Shown here: positions 14,988 through 22,902 of the stretch, piece after piece | Position numbering within the stretch: position 1 is the first letter of the stretch | Layout: each line of letters begins with the position of its first letter | Source: CAZPNX01 sp964518765 | Lineage (GTDB): Bacteria; Edwardsbacteria; AC1; EtOH8 | Direction: 5' to 3' | Assembly (NCBI GenBank): GCA_964518765.1 | Contig: CAZFJC010000014.1 | Span: 17,759-81,758, forward strand | DNA: 64,000 bases | Made by a program: the position numbers and the translations under genes | Notes under the pieces: model-generated | The model's database searches: none | Seen by the model: the letters and a program-made list of their open reading frames with translations, nothing else | What the model was told of the DNA's origin: nothing

Positions 14988-15953
14988 TCAGCCCAACCTC
15001 TCCCCGGCCCGAGGGCGGTAACCTCGAGAAAACTCCCCCCCGCTCATCATCTTTTTGCCCTCCGGCTTTACCAGATTCAATGATAGTACGCCGTCAGAGG
15101 CCCGCACTAGTGGATTATCCTCCGAATCGCATCCCGTCACCATGCCCGGCTCACTGCCCGCCCGATCCCTGTCCGAGATCGATATAACACGGACCGCCCC
15201 TACTTCAAGCTGCTTACCCCTGAAAAACGTCCGGGCTCCGGGCTTAGGTGTCAGTCCTCGGACCATGTTCCTCAGTTCGAGACAGCGCCGGTTCCAGTTA
15301 ATCACCAGATCCTGAGTTGACAGCTTGGGAGCCATGGTGGCAAGGGCCTCATCCTGGCGGCGGCCGATGGCCCTTCCCGCCGCCAGCTCCTCCAGGCAGC
15401 GGACCATCAAGGCGGCCCCAAGTTCGGCCAGCTTAGCCTCCAGCGAGCCGGCATTATCCTCCGGCCCGATCTCGACCTCCTCTTGAAGGACGATGTCGCC
15501 GGCGTCCATTCTGTTGTTCATCCGAATGACAGACAGTCCGGTCCTCGTCTCTCCTCGCATTAGCGCCCAATTGATGGGGGCCGCCCCGCGGTACTTGGGC
15601 AAGAGGGAGGGATGGAGATTAAGGCAGCCCAGCCTTGGGGCCGAAAGAAAAGAGGGCGGCAGCTTCAGACCGTAGGCCACCACCACCGCCACCTCCGGGT
15701 TCAGTTCCTTTAAGCTCTCTAGTGCTCCAACCTCCGACAAGCTGGTCGGCTGCAGCACCTCCAAGCCCAGCCCTAGGGCCGTCGTCTTGACCGGGGACAG
15801 TGAGACCTTGAGGCCTCTTCCCGCCGGCCGGTCCGGCTGGGTGTAGGCCGCCAGTATGCGGTGGCCGGCTCTGGAGACAGCCCGGAGCGTCGGCACGGCG
15901 AACTCGGCCGTTCCCATGAAGACGATTCTCATTGGGGTATCGGTCGGCTTCAT
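14988..15953 (-). CDS. fmt: Methionyl-tRNA formyltransferase
   Basis: A 321-residue Fmt, which formylates initiator Met-tRNA with 10-formyl-tetrahydrofolate. The N-terminal formyltransferase fold has MRIVFMGTAEFAVPTLRAV, VVAYGLKLPPSFL, GCLNLHPSLLPKYRGAAPINWALMRGE (the N-x-H-P-S-L-L-P-x-Y-R-G-A-A-P-I active-site signature) and IRMNNRMDAGDIVLQEEVEI. The C-terminal tRNA-binding barrel starts at about residue 210. The ATG at 15953 is used; an internal ATG seven codons later is possible but has no ribosome site. It follows the flippase-like gene after 16 bp. Confidence 0.95.
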   Translation of the reverse strand: MKPTDTPMRIVFMGTAEFAVPTLRAVSRAGHRILAAYTQPDRPAGRGLKVSLSPVKTTALGLGLEVLQPTSLSEVGALESLKELNPEVAVVVAYGLKLPPSFLSAPRLGCLNLHPSLLPKYRGAAPINWALMRGETRTGLSVIRMNNRMDAGDIVLQEEVEIGPEDNAGSLEAKLAELGAALMVRCLEELAAGRAIGRRQDEALATMAPKLSTQDLVINWNRRCLELRNMVRGLTPKPGARTFFRGKQLEVGAVRVISISDRDRAGSEPGMVTGCDSEDNPLVRASDGVLSLNLVKPEGKKMMSGGEFSRGYRPRAGERLG

Positions 15954-15969
15954 CTTACCGCCGAGAAGT

Positions 15970-17013
15970 CTAGGCAGTGGCCTGGCGGCGGCATTGGTCG
16001 CCTGGCCTCCTCCCCCGGCCGATCAACAGCCACAGCACTCCTCCGGACAGAGATACTCCCACTGCCAGCACATGGTAGAGGAATCCCAGCGACAGGGCCT
16101 CGGGTCTGGACATGCCAGCCCGACCGAAGAAGACGATGAATGATCCCTCCATCAGGCCCCAGCCGTTTATCGACACCGGCAGCATGCTGACGGCCGCGAT
16201 CACCGGCATATAGAGAAAGAAGGGGGTGATGGGGATACTCGATCCCAGGGACCGGGATATGGCGAAGACCGTCAGCACCACGGCCAGCTGCACCAGCAGC
16301 GACAGCACCAGCGCCAGGGCCACCTCCCGAAGGTGGTTGCGGTAGACGTACAGCGAATGGTAGAACTCCACCGCCTTCCGCTCCAGACGGTTCACCAGAG
16401 GCAGGCGGAGCAAAACCCGGAAATGCCTCATTATCGGCTTGTGGAGGAACACGGCCATCAGCACTAGGGTGATGCCCATCCCGATCATCATATAGCGCAG
16501 CAGGGCCGTCTCCTGCCCGGTCCGGGCCACCAGGATCAAACCGATGATGCCGGTGATGATCACCCCGAACAGGCCGATGAACCGGTCTACCAGCACCGAG
16601 GCCAGGGCTTCAGAGCGGGAGCCGCAGTCGTCCGAGACCAGGTAGGCCCTCATCAGATCGCCCCCCACCGTGGTCGGCAGGAAGTTGCCGAAGAATAGCC
16701 CGTTTAGGAAATACCGCAACAAACGTCCGTAGCCCACCCTCACCCCCCGGCCCACCAGCAGCACCTGCCAGCGCCAGACGCAGACGGCATTGACCAGGAA
16801 GGAGAAAAGCTGCGAAAAAAGCAGGTACCAAACGTTCAACCCCTGGAGCGTGGCCCAAAGCTGGGGGAGGTCCACGCTTTTCAGGATCCAAGCTATCAAC
16901 CCCAGGCTGATGGCCACCCTCAGCGCCAGGGTCAGAGATCTTTTGATGGCCGCTTTAATGGACCCGAACCTCCCTTCCGCGGCGATCCCCGAGCCCTGAC
17001 GAGGGGTCGCCAC
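15970..17013 (-). CDS. LPG-synthase-TM/UPF0104 family membrane protein
   Basis: A 347-residue integral membrane protein with about eight hydrophobic helices (from ALRVAISLGLIAWIL to HVLAVGVSLSGGVLWLLIG). Family marks are WRWQVLLVGRGVRV, the loop NFLPTTVGGDLMRAYLV, VLVDRFIGLFGVIITG and the C-terminal LPVSINGWGLMEGSFIVFF. Relatives include the flippase part of MprF and glycosyltransferase-associated membrane proteins. The gene overlaps the GT2 gene upstream by 59 bp, which argues for a joint job in glycolipid or polysaccharide export. Substrate unknown. Confidence 0.85.
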   Translation of the reverse strand: MATPRQGSGIAAEGRFGSIKAAIKRSLTLALRVAISLGLIAWILKSVDLPQLWATLQGLNVWYLLFSQLFSFLVNAVCVWRWQVLLVGRGVRVGYGRLLRYFLNGLFFGNFLPTTVGGDLMRAYLVSDDCGSRSEALASVLVDRFIGLFGVIITGIIGLILVARTGQETALLRYMMIGMGITLVLMAVFLHKPIMRHFRVLLRLPLVNRLERKAVEFYHSLYVYRNHLREVALALVLSLLVQLAVVLTVFAISRSLGSSIPITPFFLYMPVIAAVSMLPVSINGWGLMEGSFIVFFGRAGMSRPEALSLGFLYHVLAVGVSLSGGVLWLLIGRGRRPGDQCRRQATA

Positions 17014-18058
17014 CTCCCGCCTGGACGGGATCGAGCTCGGCGGCCGTCCTTTTGTTACCCAGGAAATACGATAGAGCGGCGCTCCGCCGACACATCCTTT
17101 CGGTCACCTCCCGGTCGCCAATCCTCCGCATTCCCTGGACCTGGCGCCTTTTTCCGGCTATGGTCACCAGGTGCTCGGAGATCCAACATCCGGCGGAGAC
17201 GATAGCTCTGGCCCACTGCCAGTCGCCCGATGACAGGGCCTTGGCCAGGGACATGGCCTCCAGCGCCATCCTTGACGGCCAGGTCCACAACAGACTCTCC
17301 GGAGAATAGTTCTTCAGCAGCATCAGCAGACTGTTGCGGTGGTTGAGGTACATCTTGCGGAACTCTCCGGCCGGAAGCGAGCCACCCGATAGGTGGTAGA
17401 CCACCGACCCTGGCACCGCTGCCACCCGATAGCCCAGCAGGTGAAGCCGCCAGCAGAGATCGATCTCCTCCATATGCATGAAGAAGTCCTCGTCCAGCAG
17501 GCCCGCCTGCTCCAGGGCCGAACGGCGGTAGATAGAGGCCGAGCCCGAGGCCCAGAAGATGTCGGGGGGGCTGTGGTCATACTGGCCCAGGTCCTTCTCC
17601 AGGGTCTGAAAGAGCCTGCCGCGGCAGAAGGGGTAGCCGAAGACGTCCATCAGACCGCCCGCCCCGCCCGAATAGTCGAAGGTGTCCCTCTGCCTCAACC
17701 ATAATATCTTGGGCTGGGCGGCGGCCAGGCTGGGGTCGGCGTCCATAGCCCGAACCAGGTGCCCCAGCCAGCCTGGCTCGACCTCGGTATCGTTGTTCAG
17801 CAGCACCACGTACTCGCCGGCCGTCGATCTGATGCCCAAGTTGCAGCCGCCGGCGAAGCCCAGATTTCTTTCTGAGCGGATGATCTCGATGCCCGGATGC
17901 TTGGCCTTGGCTCTTTCCGGGCTGCCGTCGGTCGAACCATTGTCGACCAGATGGACCCGGCAATCGCCGTCGCCCGAGGCCTGCAGCGTCTCCAGGCAGC
18001 GCTCCAGCAGCTCCCAGCCGTTGCAGTGGGGGATGATGATCGCCGTCCGTTCAGCCAT
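16955..18058 (-). CDS. Family 2 glycosyltransferase (rhamnosyltransferase-like)
   Basis: A 367-residue inverting GT-A glycosyltransferase. The nucleotide-sugar fold shows AIIIPHCNGWELLERCLETL, VHLVDNGSTDGSPERA, SERNLGFAGGCNLGIRSTAGEYVVLLNNDTEVEPGWL (the D-x-D-like metal site), then ASGSASIYRRSALEQAGLLDEDFFMHMEEIDLCWRLHLLGYRV (acceptor site and ED-type catalytic region). Such enzymes add sugars to cell-surface glycans. It lies between a phosphoesterase and a flippase-like protein. Its C-terminus overlaps the next gene by 59 bp. The sugar cannot be told from sequence. Confidence 0.92.
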   Translation of the reverse strand: MAERTAIIIPHCNGWELLERCLETLQASGDGDCRVHLVDNGSTDGSPERAKAKHPGIEIIRSERNLGFAGGCNLGIRSTAGEYVVLLNNDTEVEPGWLGHLVRAMDADPSLAAAQPKILWLRQRDTFDYSGGAGGLMDVFGYPFCRGRLFQTLEKDLGQYDHSPPDIFWASGSASIYRRSALEQAGLLDEDFFMHMEEIDLCWRLHLLGYRVAAVPGSVVYHLSGGSLPAGEFRKMYLNHRNSLLMLLKNYSPESLLWTWPSRMALEAMSLAKALSSGDWQWARAIVSAGCWISEHLVTIAGKRRQVQGMRRIGDREVTERMCRRSAALSYFLGNKRTAAELDPVQAGGGDPSSGLGDRRGREVRVH

Positions 18059-18076
18059 CTTTGGCTTCGCTTCCCC

Positions 18077-18814
18077 CTATAACCCCCGGGAGAGCCTTTC
18101 GGCCAGCCTTGGGGGCAGCCCGGCCTTGATTATCTTGGCCTGGGCTGCAGAGACATCGTACTCCACCCGGTGGATGACTGCCTCCCGCCTTTCCTCGTCG
18201 AACACAGCGTAGCCAGCCCGGGGGTCGCCGTCTCGGGGCTGCCCCACGCTCCCCACGTTGACGATATAGCGGCAACCGGCCTCCATCTGAAGGTACTCCC
18301 GGCCCACCACCGATACCCGCCCCCCACTGTTCCACTGCCAGGCCAGTGGTTGGTGGGAGTGGCCCACGAAGCAGACCTGACGCGGCATCCTCTCGAACTG
18401 GAACTCGGCCTCGTCGATGGACAGTAGGTAACGCCACTCGTCTGGGTGGTCGGGGGTGGAGTGGACCGCCAGGAAGCTGTCGCCCCCACCGATGCTTAGC
18501 ACCAGGGGCAGCCCGGCCAGGAACCGCCTTTCCGGCTCCGAGAGCCTGCCGGCCGTCCACTCTGCCGCCGTCCGGGCGCTGCGGTTGAAGTAGCTCATTT
18601 CCAACTTGCCTACCGATCCCCAGTCGTGGTTGCCGGCCACCACCAGGTCGGTGGTTTTCCGAACGGCTGCCAGGCAGGCTTGGGGATCGGCCCCGTAGCC
18701 CACCACGTCGCCCAGGCAGACTATGCGGTCCACCCGGCGTCGTCCGATGTCGTCGAGCACCGCCGTCAGGGCCTCGAGGTTGGAATGGATGTCGGATATT
18801 ATGGCGAACCTCAT
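18077..18814 (-). CDS. YfcE-type metallophosphoesterase
   Basis: A 245-residue calcineurin-like phosphoesterase. The metal-binding motifs are in order: AIISDIHSNLEALTAVLDDI (D-x-H), IVCLGDVVGYGADP (GD), VVAGNHDWGSVGK (GNHD), FLAVHSTPD and FVGHSHQPLA (GHSH). This suggests a two-metal phosphodiesterase or phosphatase of the YfcE/MJ0936 type acting on a small molecule. The start ATG overlaps the nusB stop (ATGA). Substrate unknown. Its place between nusB and glycosyl genes gives no firm clue. Confidence 0.9.
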   Translation of the reverse strand: MRFAIISDIHSNLEALTAVLDDIGRRRVDRIVCLGDVVGYGADPQACLAAVRKTTDLVVAGNHDWGSVGKLEMSYFNRSARTAAEWTAGRLSEPERRFLAGLPLVLSIGGGDSFLAVHSTPDHPDEWRYLLSIDEAEFQFERMPRQVCFVGHSHQPLAWQWNSGGRVSVVGREYLQMEAGCRYIVNVGSVGQPRDGDPRAGYAVFDEERREAVIHRVEYDVSAAQAKIIKAGLPPRLAERLSRGL

Positions 18815-19242
18815 ACCTCTACGCCGCCGGCATTTGAACCCATCTCATGGAAGATCCTGTCCAGGACACCGTTAACGAACTTAGAGGAGTCCTCCTCCCC
18901 GTATTCTTTGGCCAGCTCGATGGATTCATCGATGGCCACCTTGGGCGGCACCTCGGCCCCCAGGTAGAGAAGCTGAGCCGCCCCCAGTCTGAGGATGTTG
19001 CGGTCGACCACCGCCATCCGCTCCAGGCTCCAGTTGTCGGCTGCCGATATGATCCGACGATCGATCTCGCCCCGGTTGGCCTGCACCGCCTCGGCCAGCA
19101 GCCTGGCAAAATCCTGTAGACCCTCCTCCCCTGGCTCCATGCCGGCCGCCGCGGCTACCGCCTCGTCCGGATCGACCTCACAATATTCCATCAGGTAGAG
19201 GGCCTTGAGGGCCAGGGCCCGGGACTGCCGCCTTTTGCCCAT
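18811..19242 (-). CDS. nusB: Transcription antitermination factor NusB
   Basis: A 143-residue all-helical protein. It starts MGKRRQSRALALKALYLMEY, the family's Arg-rich RNA-binding N-terminus. The C-terminal half has IISAADNWSLERMAVVDRNILRLGAAQLLYL, VPPKVAIDESIELAKEYGEEDSSKFVNGVLDRIF, the NusB hallmark. It binds boxA RNA with S10 and supports rRNA transcription. The gene abuts ribH by its stop. The ribH-nusB pairing is very common in bacteria. Confidence 0.95.
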   Translation of the reverse strand: MGKRRQSRALALKALYLMEYCEVDPDEAVAAAAGMEPGEEGLQDFARLLAEAVQANRGEIDRRIISAADNWSLERMAVVDRNILRLGAAQLLYLGAEVPPKVAIDESIELAKEYGEEDSSKFVNGVLDRIFHEMGSNAGGVEV

Positions 19243-19716
19243 CTATTTGGCCGGAAGCTGGCGGTAGATATCGGCCATCTCCATGGCGAACAGGGCGGCC
19301 TCCCAGCCCTTGTTGCCCGACTTGCTGCCGGCCCGCTCCAGGGCCTGATCCAGGTTATCGGTGGTCACCACCCCGAAGATGGCCGGCACCCCGGAGGACA
19401 GGGAGACGTGGGCCACCCCCTTGGCCACTTCGGCCGCAATGTAGTCGAAGTGCGGGGTGTCGCCGCGGATGACCGCGCCCAGGCAGATGACCGCCTGGTA
19501 TCTCTTGGACCTGGCGACTCGGTCGGCTACTGCCGGTATCTCGAACGAGCCCGGCACCCAAATGATGTCGATCTTGTCTTCATCCCCGCCGTGGCGCTTC
19601 AGGCAGTCTAGGGCCCCGTCCAGCAACCGCTGGCTCACCAGGTCATTGAAGCGCGAGACCACGATGCAGAACCTCTTGCCGGCCGCGCTCAGCTGGCCCT
19701 CGATGGTTTTTGGCAT
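19243..19716 (-). CDS. ribH: 6,7-dimethyl-8-ribityllumazine synthase
   Basis: A 157-residue lumazine synthase starting MPKTIEGQLSAAGKRFCIVVSRFND behind AAGGAGC (ATG at 19716). It condenses the ribityl-aminouracil with the four-carbon unit made by RibB. Motifs: DIIWVPGSFEIPAVADRVARSKRYQAVICLGAVIRGDTPHFDYIAAEVAKGVAHVSL, with the catalytic His in PHFDYI, then VPAIFGVVTTDNLDQALERAGSKSGNKGWEAALFAMEMAD. It is the fourth riboflavin gene after ribD, ribE and ribBA, with a 50-bp gap before it. Confidence 0.97.
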   Translation of the reverse strand: MPKTIEGQLSAAGKRFCIVVSRFNDLVSQRLLDGALDCLKRHGGDEDKIDIIWVPGSFEIPAVADRVARSKRYQAVICLGAVIRGDTPHFDYIAAEVAKGVAHVSLSSGVPAIFGVVTTDNLDQALERAGSKSGNKGWEAALFAMEMADIYRQLPAK

Positions 19717-19766
19717 TTTTGTGCTCCTTAAGTGTCTGTTGCCTTCTTGGCGTTTATGCCGAGACA

Positions 19767-20996
19767 TCAATGGTTACGGCATTCGATGGCCCCCAGCAGG
19801 TGTCCCATCTTGTCGCGCTTGGTCCGCAGGTAACGGACGTTGGCCGGATGGCACTTGACCGGCACCGGGATGCGACTGGAAATCCTCAGCCCGTGCCCTT
19901 CCAAGCCGGCGATTTTATCCGGATTGTTGGTAATCAGCCGAATGGAGGACAGACCCAGATCCTTCAGTATCTGGGCTCCGATGCCGTAATCCCTCTCGTC
20001 GGGCCGGAAGCCCAAGGCCAGGTTGGCCTCGATGGTGTCCAGGCCCCGGTCCTGGAGCCGGTAAGCCCTCAGTTTGTTGTAAAGGCCGATGCCCCGGCCC
20101 TCCTGCCGCATATAGAGGAACACCCCCCTTCCCGCCCGCTCGATCATCTGCAGGGCCTTGCCCAGCTGCTGGCCGCAGTCGCAGCGCACCGAACCCAGGA
20201 TGTCGCCGGTCAGACACTGGGAGTGGACCCGCACCAGCACCTCCTTCCTCCCCCTGACCTCCCCCTTGACCAAAGCCAGATGGTGGTAGCTCTCCAGCTG
20301 GTCCTCGTAGACCAGCAGCCGGAAGTTCCCGTATTTGGTGGGCAGCTTGGTCTCCAGCACCTTCTTCACCAGCTTCTCGCTCCTGCGCCGGTAGGCAATC
20401 AAGTCCTTGACGGTGACGATGGGGAGCCGGTGCTGTCGGGCGAAGGAGTAAAGCTCCCCGCCCCGGGCCATGCTGCCGTCCTCGGACATAATCTCGCACA
20501 GCACCCCGGACGGGTAGAGCCCGGCCATCCGGGCTAGGTCAGAGGCAGCCTCGGTATGCCCGGCCCGTCTCAGCACCCCGCCTTGGGCGGTGCGCAGGGG
20601 AAAGACGTGCCCGGGCCGGGCCAGGTCCCCAGGTTTGGTCCTGGGATTTATCAGAGCCCGGATGGTGGCCGCTCGATCATGGGCTGAGATGCCAGTAGTG
20701 GTTCCCCTCCTGGCGTCCACCGAGACGGTGAAGGCGGTGCCGTGGAGGGCAGTGTTGCCCGTTGTTTGCGGCGGTAGGTCCAGGTCGCGACAGCGGGTAT
20801 CCGGCAGAGAGACACAGATCAAGCCTCTGGCGTGTTTGGCCATGAAATTGATCGCCTGGGGCGTGGCCTTCTGGGAGGCCATTATCAAGTCGCCCTCGTT
20901 CTCCCGGTCCTCGTCGTCCACCACCACCGCCATTCCGCCTCTTCTGATGGCTGCGATGGCGTCGCTTATGGGATCGAATTTCCTTTTCGGTGTCAT
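19767..20996 (-). CDS. ribBA: Bifunctional DHBP synthase / GTP cyclohydrolase II
   Basis: A 409-residue fusion. The RibB half (residues 1-205) makes dihydroxybutanone phosphate: VVVDDEDRENEGDLIMASQKAT, then AFTVSVDARRGTTTGISAHDRAATIRAL and RRAGHTEAASDLARMAGL. The RibA half (residues 210-409) opens GTP: VRVHSQCLTGDILGSVRCDCGQQL holds the three zinc cysteines, followed by YMRQEGRGIGLYNKLRAYRLQD and RDYGIGAQILKDLGLSSIRLITNNPDK. Both halves look complete. Its ATG overlaps the ribE stop (ATGA). Confidence 0.97.
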   Translation of the reverse strand: MTPKRKFDPISDAIAAIRRGGMAVVVDDEDRENEGDLIMASQKATPQAINFMAKHARGLICVSLPDTRCRDLDLPPQTTGNTALHGTAFTVSVDARRGTTTGISAHDRAATIRALINPRTKPGDLARPGHVFPLRTAQGGVLRRAGHTEAASDLARMAGLYPSGVLCEIMSEDGSMARGGELYSFARQHRLPIVTVKDLIAYRRRSEKLVKKVLETKLPTKYGNFRLLVYEDQLESYHHLALVKGEVRGRKEVLVRVHSQCLTGDILGSVRCDCGQQLGKALQMIERAGRGVFLYMRQEGRGIGLYNKLRAYRLQDRGLDTIEANLALGFRPDERDYGIGAQILKDLGLSSIRLITNNPDKIAGLEGHGLRISSRIPVPVKCHPANVRYLRTKRDKMGHLLGAIECRNH

Positions 20997-21577
20997 TTTT
21001 TACCGATCAATGATTCCACGTGCTTGGCCACCATGTCCACTTCTATGTTGACCCGGTCCCCAGTCCTCCAGCCGGAGGCGGTGGTGGCCTTCAAGGTGTG
21101 TGGCACGATGGATATGGAGAACCCAGCGGAAAGCCTTGTGGCCACCGTCAGGCTGATGCCGTTGACAGCCACCGAGGCCTTTTCCGCCAGGTATTTTCTC
21201 AAGCCCTGGTCCACCGATATCTCCAGTATCCAGTGTTCGGACCGCTTGGTTATCCTTCCCAGCCTGCCCACCCCGTCGACGTGGCCGTAGACCAGGTGCC
21301 CGCCCAGCCTCTCGCCCAGCTTGACGGCCCGTTCCAGGTTTATCTTGGTCCCGGCTAGGTAACTCCCGGCGATGGTCCTGTGCAGCGTCTCGGCGCTGAG
21401 GTCGGCGGCGAAGCCCCCCTTGGGCAGTCCGGAGACGGTCAGGCAGGCGCCGTCCACCGACACGCTCTCGCCCATGGTCAGGTCGCTCCAAGGGACCTCG
21501 ACCTCCAGCCGCGCCGACCCGCCTTGGCGAAAAAGCGATTTGACCTTGCCGGTGGCCTCGATGATGCCGGTGAACAT
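20993..21577 (-). CDS. ribE: Riboflavin synthase alpha chain
   Basis: A 194-residue enzyme that dismutates two lumazine molecules to riboflavin. It consists of two homologous barrels, as the family requires. The first begins MFTGIIEATGKVKSLFR and contains GESVSVDGACLTVSGLPKGGFAADLSAETLHRT. The second contains HLVYGHVDGVGRLGRI and ASVAVNGISLTVATRLSAGFSISIVPHTLKATT. The C-terminal helix NIEVDMVAKHVESLI supports trimer formation. The start ATG shares a base with the ribD stop (TAATG), so translation is coupled. Confidence 0.96.
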   Translation of the reverse strand: MFTGIIEATGKVKSLFRQGGSARLEVEVPWSDLTMGESVSVDGACLTVSGLPKGGFAADLSAETLHRTIAGSYLAGTKINLERAVKLGERLGGHLVYGHVDGVGRLGRITKRSEHWILEISVDQGLRKYLAEKASVAVNGISLTVATRLSAGFSISIVPHTLKATTASGWRTGDRVNIEVDMVAKHVESLIGKK

Positions 21578-22707
21578 TAGTTTTTAGCCTTGCGGCCTGC
21601 CGGTCGCGCCTCTATCAGTAAGTCGCGGCCTGATGGCGACGGGGTCATAAGTTCGTATTCCATCGACGGGCCTAGCTCGGCCAACCCCATCTCCCCCACC
21701 GCAGCCGCCCCGTCGCCCCCGATTATCCGGGGCGTGTAGAACAAGGCCACCTTGTCCACCAGCCCCGCCCTCAGCATCGAGGCCGCCACCTGGCCGCCGC
21801 CCTCTACTAGTAATGTATAGTATTCATGGAGACCCATCCTCCTCACCAGCTTCTCCAGGTCCACCCGGCCGGTATGATCGGCATCGATGGTCCAGACCTC
21901 CACCTCCCGCTTGGCCAGTTCCTTGAGCTTCCCGGGGTCAGCTCTGCCGGTCGTCGCCAGCACCGTCTTGGCCTTGGTCTGGTCCCAGATCTTAAGGCTT
22001 AGCGGCGTCCGGAGCGTGGAATCGACTAGGAACCGCGTCGGCTGCCTGTCCTCCGGGTTGTCCACCAGGCGGACGGTGAGCTCCGGATCGTCGGCCATGG
22101 CCGTCCCCGCCCCCACCAGCACCGCCTCGGACTCCAAACGCATCCGGTGGACCCGCTGCAACGATTCCGGGCACGAAAGGCCGCGTGATTCCCCGGACCT
22201 GGTGGCGATGCGGCCGTCCAGGCTCAAGGCCAGCTTCAGGGTGACGAAAGGCAGGCCGGTGGACAGAAATTTTTCGTAAACCTCATTCAGCATCTCGGCC
22301 TCGCAGCTAAGGATCCCTGCCTCCACCTCGATCCCGGCCTCCCGAAGGGCCCGCCCTCCCTGGCCGCATACCTTGGGATTTTTATCTTCGACGGCATAGA
22401 CCACCCGCGACACCCCCGATTTGATGATGGCCTCTACGCAGGGGGGCGTCCTTTTGTCGGTGTGGCAGCACGGCTCCAGGGTGACGTAGAGCGTGGCCCC
22501 CTGGGCCAGCGCTCCGGCCTCGTCCAGGGCCAGGGCCTCGGCGTGGGGTCCGCCCGGCCGGCGGTGGTAGCCGCTGCCCACCACCCGTCCACCGTTGACC
22601 ACTACCGCCCCCACCATAGGATTGGGCCGGGTGTCGGCCCCGCCCCTGGATGCCAGCTCCAGGGCCAGGCGCATGAATCGTTCGTCTTCGTGGCGATCGG
22701 CAGACAT
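21577..22707 (-). CDS. ribD: Bifunctional riboflavin deaminase/reductase RibD
   Basis: 376 residues from MSADRHEDERFMRLAL. The N-terminal deaminase (1-145) has the zinc site in GGPHAEALAL and YVTLEPCCHTDKRTPPC. The C-terminal reductase (150-376) has VTLKLALSLDGRIATRSGESRG, VLVGAGTAMADDPELTVR and LLVEGGGQVAASMLRAGLVDKV. It does the second and third steps after GTP cyclohydrolase II. An ATG at 22725 is in frame but lies in the loop of the terminator hairpin, so I prefer 22707, seven bases after the AGGG in the hairpin's 3' arm. That arm would hide the ribosome site when folded. Confidence 0.95.
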   Translation of the reverse strand: MSADRHEDERFMRLALELASRGGADTRPNPMVGAVVVNGGRVVGSGYHRRPGGPHAEALALDEAGALAQGATLYVTLEPCCHTDKRTPPCVEAIIKSGVSRVVYAVEDKNPKVCGQGGRALREAGIEVEAGILSCEAEMLNEVYEKFLSTGLPFVTLKLALSLDGRIATRSGESRGLSCPESLQRVHRMRLESEAVLVGAGTAMADDPELTVRLVDNPEDRQPTRFLVDSTLRTPLSLKIWDQTKAKTVLATTGRADPGKLKELAKREVEVWTIDADHTGRVDLEKLVRRMGLHEYYTLLVEGGGQVAASMLRAGLVDKVALFYTPRIIGGDGAAAVGEMGLAELGPSMEYELMTPSPSGRDLLIEARPAGRKAKN

Positions 22708-22734
22708 AAAAAAACCCTGAAGCATCTTCAGGGT
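22708..22734 (-). terminator. Riboswitch-controlled intrinsic terminator before ribD
   Basis: On the minus strand the RNA reads CCCUGAAG (22726-22733), loop AUG, CUUCAGGG (22715-22722), then seven U's (22708-22714), directly followed by the ribD ATG. It is a perfect 8-bp stem with a U-run. The 5' arm is complementary to the CUUCAGGG at the start of the FMN aptamer (22858-22865), giving a mutually exclusive antiterminator. Confidence 0.9.
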
Positions 22735-22744
22735 GGACCCTCAT

Positions 22745-22870
22745 CCTCTTTCCTTCTCCCATCCGGACTTTACCGTCGGCCCCGGAATTTCACCGGATCA
22801 GTCCCGCCCTAAGCGGGACTCGCGGGCTTTGACCGCCGGTCGGGGAATTACGCCCCGCCCTGAAGGATAA
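22745..22870 (-). promoter_or_regulatory. FMN riboswitch (RFN element)
   Basis: On the minus strand the conserved RFN segments appear in order: AUCCUUCAGGGCGGGG at the 5' side, GUAAUUCCCCGACCGGCGGU, AGCCCGCGA, a variable CCGCUUAGGGCGG hairpin, GGUGAAAUUCCGG, GCCGACGGUAAAGUCCGGAUGGGAGAAGGA. P1 is UCCUUC (22862-22867) with GAAGGA (22751-22756). It binds FMN and shuts off the riboflavin genes. A promoter and a terminator fit exactly at its two ends. The element lies in the 190-bp gap between ftsY and ribD. Confidence 0.96.
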
Positions 22871-22873
22871 TTA

Positions 22874-22902
22874 AATATACCCCATCGGACGGGTAAAGTC
22901 AA
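22874..22902 (-). promoter_or_regulatory. sigma70-type promoter of the rib operon
   Basis: Minus strand TTGACT (22897-22902), 17-base spacer, TATATT (22874-22879). The start point is expected near 22867, exactly at the first bases of the FMN aptamer. The -35 overlaps the last codons and stop of ftsY, so the rib operon has its own promoter in the tail of the gene before it. Confidence 0.8.

Noticed and set aside
22708..22725. ATG at 22725 as start of ribD
   Set aside because: It lies in the loop of the riboswitch terminator and would put the hairpin and U-run inside the coding region; ATG 22707 gives the family-typical N-terminus.
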